Shown: piece by piece, positions 54,027 through 61,928 of the stretch | How the letters are laid out: every line of letters starts with the position of its first letter | Position numbering within the stretch: the stretch's first letter is position 1 | From: Arachnopeziza araneosa | Taxonomy: Eukaryota; Ascomycota; Leotiomycetes; Helotiales; Arachnopezizaceae | Length of the DNA stretch: 64,000 nt | NCBI GenBank assembly: GCA_003988855.1 | Contig: QYAI01000022.1 | Span: 62,001 to 126,000, forward strand | Direction: 5' to 3' | Notes under the pieces: generated by a model | What the model was told of the DNA's origin: nothing | Databases searched by the model: none | The model's input: only the letters and a program-made list of their open reading frames with translations | Translations under genes and position numbers: made by a program

Positions 54027-54686
54027 CTACTCACCCCACGGATCGCCACTCCCATACACCCAGACCAGGTGATTATAGTAATAATACTCATAGTAGTCCC
54101 AGCACATGTACCACCGATAGTAGGCCGTGGGCGTGCCCTCATCCGGCGCCTGCCCGGGCTTCTTCTTGTCCAGGCTATCCTGCATGTTCAGCAACCCGTC
54201 GGCATCAAACGCCACCTCTGTGACCTGGAGGCCTTCCGCGGCGAAGAAGATGATGGTGAAGGCGAGGTTGCTGGACACGCCCTGGGACACCAGCTGCACG
54301 CTCTGCGAGACGCTGCCGAGCGTGTCGTTGGCACCCGTGAATTGCTCGTTCCAGGTGAGGATGCCAGGCTGTCCGACGGTCGTGTCAGGCGCCGTCCCGC
54401 TCGGATTGCATGGCAGCGTGGACCCGTTGGCGTAGGTGCAGACGTATGCCGTGGTGTTGAGCTGGAAGGAGTAGGCAAAGGGCGTGATGGTCTGCGGTTT
54501 GGGCAGCGCGCAGAGGGATTCGATGGCAGCGCCTTCGTGGCAGGCAGCGAGGAGAGAGCCGTTCAGCGTGCGGTTGTGCGAGAGGACCACTAGGTTGAAG
54601 GGCGCGGATTGGATGGTTATCTGCGTGGTGGAGATCTGGGCGCAGACCGCGGTGGTGAGTGCGAGGAGGACGAGGAGGAGATGCAT
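54027..54686 (-). CDS. Secreted protein with Tyr-rich C-terminus, unrecognised (219 aa)
   Basis: The ATG at 54686 begins a signal peptide (MHLLLVLLALTTAVCA, cleavage probably after Ala-16). The mature part is about 203 aa with five cysteines and several N-glycosylation sequons (NRT, NGS, NTT). The end is striking: AYYRWYMCWDYYEYYYYNHL then VWVYG. I do not recognise the family; a fungal secreted or wall protein is the likely class. The frame stops at 54027 (GDPWGE). An alternative ending exists: a donor GTGAGT directly after the DPWG codon start and a CTAAT...ATAG acceptor would splice to 53982-ish and end DPWDR. The gene is GC-rich with C-ending codons like its neighbour. Confidence 0.72.
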   Translation of the reverse strand: MHLLLVLLALTTAVCAQISTTQITIQSAPFNLVVLSHNRTLNGSLLAACHEGAAIESLCALPKPQTITPFAYSFQLNTTAYVCTYANGSTLPCNPSGTAPDTTVGQPGILTWNEQFTGANDTLGSVSQSVQLVSQGVSSNLAFTIIFFAAEGLQVTEVAFDADGLLNMQDSLDKKKPGQAPDEGTPTAYYRWYMCWDYYEYYYYNHLVWVYGSGDPWGE

Positions 54687-55493
54687 GATGAGTGCTGATG
54701 AGTATTTGTGAGTTTTTCTAATCGACTCCTCCATCTCCCAGTGCGAGGAGCAGCTTTTTATATGAATCCAGCTCACTTTCTCACTCACCGTCTGCCCCGT
54801 CGATCCCCATCGTATTCACACGGTACCTACATGCTGCGTCCCCGTCCTGTAGAACGTACCCATCCACCACCCGCCCATCCCGTCATGTGGTGCTGCTGCC
54901 CTCACTGTACACATGTCACCACTTCCCCTCAGTTCCTCGGCCGGAGAAGCCGCCACGGAGCGTCGTCGTTGTCGTCGCTGTCGATCCGGCTAAATGCTCT
55001 GGTGCGGTGCGACGCTCGCTCGCCAGGCGTCGAGGGGACGATACGAGACGGGAAGTTAAAGTCGACGACGCCTGCAGATACGAGGTTGGGGCGATTAGTC
55101 TAAGGTTAATATATTAGAGCGTAGCTGCAAGGGGGTTGTTTACTTTCTTGCTTACCAGTGAGGTAGTTGTCAGATTTGGTGCTGTAAGATTGATTTATCG
55201 GTTGATTGTTTAGATGATTGTACTGGGTATTATAAATACGTGCTGAGATGCAGATACGGTTTCTTTTAGAGCGGGATTTCATGTGTCTAACTCAGCATAT
55301 CTTCTCTAGCTTATGTGTTCATAATCACAGAGAAACACTCCCCAAGCAACGCTCTGATTCTCTATCAACAACGCTGCTGTTGTATCAGGCAGATATACTT
55401 TGCGCCTCAATCTGCTATTTCTAGTTCTCACGGTGTGAGTAATCACAACCTTATTCACTTGATCGGTTTATTCACTCGCATCACAATCAGCCA

Positions 55494-55524
<31 letters not shown>

Positions 55525-57873
55525 GGATGACATTTTTCGGTCACTTTCGCTAGTGGAAGCAGGAGATTCATGGAGTACGGAAGACACACAGCAGCAGAAG
55601 ATTCATGGATATAGAGAAGGGCGAATAGATTGCGTTGTTACGAATGGAGCATTGATCATACAGATTTTATTGACTGATATTCTTTTCTTACTGATTTATT
55701 GATTTATCTGCTTGTTTATTGCTTGTTGTTTACACTGCTTTCTGGTCTTTCGTACGAACACACGGCTTTTGCTTTAGGTCCTTGCTTTAGTTGTCCTTCC
55801 GAAATATACATATCGAGAGCCAGCTGAGACCCAACGAGATTCTTATCTTATTGGCTGCTCCTCCTACCCTAGTACAATACTCTTCCATCGAGTGTTACCT
55901 AGGTACAGATAGAGGGCAGTTCAACCGCTGCTGCAAGGTGTATCTATCTACCCTCCTAGACGAGTGCCAGAGCGGGAGACGGTTCAAAGATCGGTCCAGA
56001 TATTATCAATCTTAGCTATACACTACTCCTTCAATTTATGGCCTCGTTGGCAAAATATATCTGTTTATTGTCAATCTACATCTCGCTGCTGTTAAATCTT
56101 CATCTGTTGTCAATGCTAAGAATATCTTTTACTTGACCCGAAAATTGATGACCTCTCCTATAATATCTAATCTTTAGCTGGGAGTTCAAATTCAACATCT
56201 GCAATCCAGCCTTTCAAAAAAAACCCCTCTGATTTTCTAGCAATGCTGATACTGATACCGGCTGATCCCGATCTGGCCTCGAATCTCTTCTTGTCTTCAG
56301 TTGCTACATTGCCGTCTTGGCTTTCCATGCTTGCTCCTTGTACACATTTAGATTTGCTTCATTCACTTCAACTCTTGAGCTTTTTTTTTTTTTTCCTTTT
56401 AGGATTTCGCCCCAAGCAGGAGGGTGACTCCGGCTCAGAGATGGGAGAAGCGGTGATTGCTTGGGATATAAAACCGGCTTCTTCGGCTTCTCTGTTCTTG
56501 TTTCGTGTTTACCATCATTCTTCTTCTCTATATCAATAGGATAGCTTTCTCCTGGAGGATGTGGTAACAAACGTTGGCTTATTTTCTTATTTATGGTTGG
56601 AGTGTTCACGTGTTTGTTAAGGCGAGACATAGCTAGGTTTTTCTGCTTTTTTGTTCTGGCGTATTTGTTGTCAATTCCAGGTTGCGTCCTCGATGATTGC
56701 TGACTACTGTCAAGCACACCTGCTGCCGTCATTCCTCCTTGTTTGCTCTCAGATTCCTCATCCACTGTCGCATTTTGATAAACCCTCTGGCTTCGTCGAG
56801 ACACTGGGGGTAAGTGGAGATGAGGGCGCAGGAGAGACAAAGATGGAGGTGCAGGAGGGGCAAAAACGGAGGTGCAGGATCGAAGTGAAGGAGAGAGGAA
56901 GTAGAGAAAAGGCAAAGGGAAGAGGGGTTCGAAAGGAGAAATTCACCTACATGAAATCCCCCATCACCAGCTGACTGGTTGTATAAATAGTGATTGTGAC
57001 GTGTGTACAAACAAGGCGCTAAGTCCGCTTCGCTGACCCACCAGAACGTGCCTTGATTAAGCAAGAAAAGGAAACGTTTCCGCCACAACTGGCGGCCAAA
57101 AGGTGGTTCGGAATGCTTCAATTATGAGATGGTACTGCCATTCCTTACTTCGCTGATTGCGCAGAATTGTCGTCAACGGCTTTTTGCTGCCAACCTTTTT
57201 GCTGTCAACCTTTTTGCTGTCAACCTTTTTGCTGTCAACCTTTTTGCTTGAAATACGGACTTTGCTTGAGCTTTTGCCTTCTTGTTGGTGTTTCTCAAAA
57301 TGCAAATACCAACTTTATACCCAGCGTATGTTCTGGATGCAGATTCAAACAATACAAATAGCAGACCACATCTGAAAGATCCCAGTACTCGGTGATGTCA
57401 ATGTATAAAAAAGAAGATAACATTATCTCCTCAATTACTCTTCTTACTCACTAGCCGTATAGCACACTCTGCTCTGCTCCCTTTAGCTTTGGAACACCAG
57501 TCAGCCTTTCTAAGTTCATTTACACCACACTCAATCCTTCAACCTGACATTCAATTCTCGTGCTGCAGGCTCTACGATATTAGTGCTAATATTTATGTAC
57601 AGATTGAACTCGCCTGATAATTGTGATGCCGATACGAGCTGAGAATCATGTTGGGGATGCAAGGCAAGTGGCTGAAAGCCACAATGAAATACTGAGTAGC
57701 CAATCTGACGATGCTACGACGATAACGATTTTAAGACATGAGTGGTCTGATTATAAAGCGGGGTTATGAACAGGATACAGATCTATCTCAATAGAAACGA
57801 TAAACATCTCCCATTACTCAATCCACCCGACTACCTAGTTTCGATCTTCAAGATCTTGGCACAGTTCTCAAAT
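54687..57873. other. Long gene-poor low-complexity region
   Basis: About 3.2 kb. It contains a T27 tract at about 55496-55524, a further T13 near 56382 and AT-rich sequence. Frames include 56304-56915 (minus, 203 codons, Ser/Pro/Lys-rich, no conserved motif) and a small frame over the minisatellite at 57183-57247. I cannot support a gene here. Confidence 0.45.
57183..57247. repeat. 15-bp minisatellite
   Basis: Four to five tandem units of CTTTTTGCTGTCAAC. Read on the minus strand they encode KKVDS repeated in an 82-codon frame without an ATG. Confidence 0.7.
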
Positions 57874-58568
57874 ATGGGCAATTCCTCATCCCAAGCCTCT
57901 TCTTCTGGAACGCTATCAGCGATGAAGTGTGGTAGCCACGGCGGGTGTAGGTGCAGCCTTGGCACATAAGGACTGGAGAATGCTAATACCTCAAGTCATC
58001 CCATTTGATCAAGAATGGAAGATTTGTGACACCGAAGGCAAGATTTACTGCACGCCATGCGTCAAATAAGGAACTGTATCCGACACCCACGTCTTAAGCA
58101 ACGCCAACTTTCCTCATACATGGCAACGGTGGAAAGGTACTCGCAAATCCTGTGACGTGTGCCGTCAACGTACGTCCAGACCTCCATTACCCTCAAGAAC
58201 CTCATCAAAGACCACCAAGATGGCTACAACTGACACTCTGCACACCAGACTTGAACCCCGCAACCCACGGCAACGTTCAATGAACTGGCTTCACCTGCTT
58301 GAAACACAACTACGACATCTGTCTCGACTGCGCCCTTCGAGAATCGAGATCTCCCGCCGGTTCCACCTCCATGATAGCTTATCGTCAGCGTTTTCACACA
58401 TCCAGAAAGCCCGTCACCTGGACGCTGTTTGCTGACACAAAGGAGGAGCACGATGCTCGTTTTGAGAAAGGGAGGGTGATGGCAGCTCAAAGAGCAGCTC
58501 AGAGGGTTGTGCAGCCCTCTGTGAACGTGGCGTCTTCGTCCTCCGGTTACAGGGCTGGCTTGTACTGA
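57874..58568 (+). pseudogene. Cys-rich putatively myristoylated protein gene with two in-frame stops
   Basis: Three exons join in one frame: 57874-57946, 57996-58169 and 58249-58568 (567 nt), with introns of 49 and 79 bp having CTAAT and CTGAC branch sites. Two stops interrupt the frame: TAA at 58067-58069 after CTPCVK and TGA at 58281-58283 after HGNV-Gln. Likely original codons are CAA (Gln) and TGG (Trp). The protein starts MGNSSSQASSSG, an N-myristoylation-like signal. It has Cys pairs resembling a ZZ/C1-like zinc site: SCDVCRQ and FTCLKHNYDICLDCAL. The C-terminus is Ala/Arg-rich. Function unknown; the regular exon structure argues for a recently lost gene. Confidence 0.65.
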
Positions 58569-59234
58569 GATGCTCAGGCTGGGGTAGAAGGCGCTCTGGA
58601 CACTATGTTCGCGTGGGATGCTCAGCATCGGTCTTGATTTAAGCGGTGTGGCTTTTAAATAATTTTGTCTTCTGCCAGGTATGGAATGATGAAATTGGTT
58701 ACGTCGCAACATACATGATGTTTTCATGAGATAAAACTGTTTATTTTGCAGACAGTAATATGGATGCTGCTGCTTATGAGTTCTGCTTCTGGGAGAATAC
58801 TCAATGCTTTGCACTTTACCAGAAATTAAGTCTCTGATCTCATCTTCGCTAGTTTCGTCTTAGTCCCTGGACGTCAGCAGCGTCCAATTTTTACCCTGAG
58901 CCAAGAGTGAGTTGATCGGATCATTTTATGATCTAGCTCAGAGCAACATCATCAGAATCCCGGAGCCTCTCAAGACGGATGGCCTGTCAACGGGCGAGAA
59001 GACAATTGCAGAGGTGTCGAATGATAAAGATTGAGAGTTCGACTTTCTGGCATATGTACAGAATGGAGCGACATTGCTCTGGGGAGACTTCGTCAATATC
59101 AGTTTCATGAGGAAGGAAAACCCCCTAGGCATGGGAGTATGAAGCATCAATATACCGGAACACTAACACTACTAAAGAAATGGAAGCTTAAATTCACACT
59201 GGCCTGTGAGGAGGAAAGTTTTCCTATGTCAAAA
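58569..59234. other. Intergenic
   Basis: About 670 bp between the Cys-rich pseudogene and the dehydrogenase gene; nothing recognised. Confidence 0.4.
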
Positions 59235-60363
59235 TCAAACATAAGAAGCAACCTGCTCTTCACTCCACGTCCAAAACGCCAATGCAACGCCGCTTCCACC
59301 CTCAGCCCGTGTCTTGCGAGCTTGCTCAATATCTTTCCGTTGTGTCGACTTCTTTCCCCATGGCTCAACTAAGTAACGGATTAGTCGATGGCATAGTCAT
59401 GAAACTGCAGGTACTCACTCCACACGCCATTATCCTTTGTTGAAATATCGGTGGATAGACCGCCATAAAGTTCAGTATATGCACCCCAAATAGGCTCTTT
59501 TAATGCAATGAACTTGATAATGAAGTGCAGATAGCGTCCCATATCTTTGTATAGATCTGTGTTGAGCATTCCTGGATCGAGAGACTACGTAGGTGTTTAT
59601 TAGTATTTAATATTGTCCTAGGTCATAGCTATTGTAGGTAAGTCTTACCACACTTATGATGCCATCTTTCCCGTATCGCTTGGCATATTCTGAGCTGTGC
59701 AAGATATTACCAGCTTTGCTTGTGCCGTATTTGTACCAGTGACCCTGATCGATTTTGTAGTCCAGATTGCTCATGTCTACTCCACCTGTCGTTGGTGAGG
59801 CTCGCCGAGCAGATGAAGAGGACACCCAAACGACACGAACGGAACCAGGAGGGGCTGTCTCAGCTGTCTTCGCTAGAATTGGCGTTAAGAACTTGGTAAA
59901 GAGAAAAGGTCCCAGATTGTTAGTTCCCAATTGCAACTCGTAGCCCTGCTTGGTAACACTACCCTGTGGTGGAATCATAACCCCGGCATTATTCCACAAG
60001 ACATGTAGTTTCTTCTCGTTGCGTAGGAACTCGTCGGCGGATGCCTTGATAGTGTTCAAGTCGGCCAGATCGAGGTGGAGATAGGCGAGTTCACCTCTAG
60101 ATGCGGGATGAGCTTGCTTGATTGTTTCAATAGCTTGTGAAGCTTTTTCTCCTGAACGTGCTGCAATGTACACTTTTGCATTGTGACCGTACAAGATCTG
60201 TGCAAGCTCCATGCCGATACCGCCTGAGGATCCAGTTACAATAAAAATCTAGATATAAATATAAGGTTAGCCGTCTTCTTTTAAGTTTGAGTAAATCAAG
60301 GCTACTTGCCTTGCCGGATTGATCTGGGAGATTCTTCTCTGTGAGAGGAGCACTTTGAACCAT
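59235..60363 (-). CDS. Short-chain dehydrogenase/reductase (317 aa)
   Basis: NAD(P)-dependent oxidoreductase of the SDR superfamily, of the retinol-dehydrogenase/WW-domain-oxidoreductase-like fungal group. Exons 60363-60310, 60248-59649, 59584-59419 and 59368-59235 (954 nt). Cofactor loop IFIVTGSSGGIGMELAQIL; structural motif LWNNAGVM; catalytic Ser in VWVSSSSARR, then Tyr/Lys in YKYGTSKAGN. The conserved SLDPGML is restored after intron 2. The C-terminus gives FWTWSEEQV. Intron 1 (60309-60249) uses a GC donor (AAG|GCAAGT). The ATG at 60363 gives MVQSAPLTEKNLPDQSGK. Substrate unknown. It is intact although it sits among decayed genes. Confidence 0.92.
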
Positions 60364-60727
60364 GGTTGACAGTTTCGTAGATTGCAGCAGGACGCTGTGT
60401 TGCTGAAACAATGGTTTGGACTTGTATGAGAATGAATCTAGAGTATGATGTAAAGGATATATAAAGCAAGAATATACGCACTAAAGAATGTTAAAAACAG
60501 ATCGCACATAGCTGACGATATAAATAGTCTCTTTTATTCTTCTCATTAAGGCCGAACGGCGTTACGGCGTTAACAAAGTACGGACTTCAGTTGGCCCGCG
60601 AGCCGACAGTCACACACCTTTAGACGATATGTTCGATAGCACGATATTTTCTTAGGATGCTTGAATTGACCGTATAATATACGAAATTCAAAATATCGTA
60701 AGCTATTTGGAGCTTTAGATACTTGAT
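60364..60727. other. Intergenic, SDR promoter and 5' flank of transposase remnant
   Basis: About 360 bp. I looked for inverted repeats matching the right flank of the transposase remnant and found none convincing. Confidence 0.35.
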
Positions 60728-61363
60728 ATGCCACGAAAGCAACCTATTCTCCTCTCACAACGGCGAGCTCTCCGGGCTTGGGCCCTTCAACAACATCCTC
60801 AGCCTTCCCAAAAGGCTTGTATTGCATGGTTCCAAGCGCAATACGGTCGTACGATTAGCCAATCTACTATTTCGGAGTCGCTCTCCAACCATTTTGAGAC
60901 TATTGATACAACTACAAGCACTACGCGGTCACGGCTCCGTTCTGGACAGTGGCCAGATCTCGAGAATCTCCTCTTCCTCTGGCAACAAGAAATAGAAGGA
61001 AACGGTGGCACTGCAAGTGGAGAACTCCTTCGTATCAAAGCCCAACAGCTCTGGCAGCAACTCCCTCAATACTCACTGCTTCCTTGCCCAGAATTCAGCA
61101 ACGGCTGGCTTCAAAAGTTCAAAAAGCGACATAACATATGCCATTTGCCTCACCGTAAAGAATTAGAGTCTGTTGCTAAAATAACTGGAGGAGAGATGGA
61201 CGGAGTAAGAACATTGGCTGGAGAATGCAACAAAGAAACCAGATACAATAAGGACGAAACAGGTCCATGTTGGATCATGCCTCGCTTTTGCAGTTGGGAA
61301 ATAGATGGCGATGTGCGCAAAAATCTGACATTTGCACATGAGGCCGAATCTGAACAAGTTTAA
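60728..61363 (+). mobile_element. Truncated pogo/Fot1-like transposase (211 aa)
   Basis: The frame begins MPRKQPILLSQRRALRAWAL, then GRTISQSTISESL, a psq-type/CENP-B-like helix-turn-helix. A second DNA-binding helix region follows (LPCPEFSNGWLQKFKKRHNI). It ends soon after NKDETGPCWIM, which corresponds to the first catalytic Asp region of pogo-type DDE transposases (Y-N-x-D-E-T-G). The remaining catalytic residues are missing: the frame stops at 61363 with an unrelated tail. So it is a 5' fragment of a Tc1/mariner-superfamily pogo transposase, not active. Terminal repeats were not found. Confidence 0.72.
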
Positions 61364-61928
61364 AGAGGTTGATCAATTGACCTGACAAGCAACATCAAAC
61401 ATGAAGATCTAGGAGGATTACGAACAATTTAAGAGGAGAAGATATTTTGCTCATAAGTTTAATTTGCTATCAAGCTGTCAGGCTTGTGTGGGAATGTGGT
61501 ATATCTAATCAAACTTTCTAATGAAGACCCAAAGTGATAAAATCCATGTAAAATGTACTGAAATTCTAACTTCTATCGCTTATGCAACAGCCGTTCTCCT
61601 GCTGAAATTTAGTGAAACGGGACTCTTCACTATAGAAGAAACTGATGCGACTATGGGATCGGATTAAGCATGTGATTTCTTTGTTGGCGGGAAATTGAAT
61701 GGCGGAATTTATTTGTAGCTGGCGAGTTTAAAGTTCATAGCAATAGGAATAGCTGCGCCAACATGGAATTGAAAAACTAGATAACCATATCTTGTACCTG
61801 ATACTCAACATCCATCTTAGTAAAACTTACTTGTTAGTTCTTATCTATCTACACACGTTCGCCCATTTCTCCTCATTTCTCCTCATTCTTCTTACCAGTC
61901 GTGAATCCTGCGATAAGATGTGCCTCCT
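61364..61928. other. Intergenic
   Basis: About 560 bp of AT-rich sequence; nothing recognised. Confidence 0.35.

Noticed and set aside
56304..56915. 203-codon minus-strand frame in the gene-poor zone
   Set aside because: Composition is Ser/Pro/Lys low complexity, no conserved motif, and no clean splice context.
57183..57247. CRISPR-like regular repeats
   Set aside because: Units are directly adjacent with no spacers, and the DNA is eukaryotic. It is a minisatellite.
60400..61500. Terminal inverted repeats of the pogo-like remnant
   Set aside because: I compared both flanks by eye (for example GAATTGACC against CAATTGACC) and found no convincing inverted pair or TA duplication.
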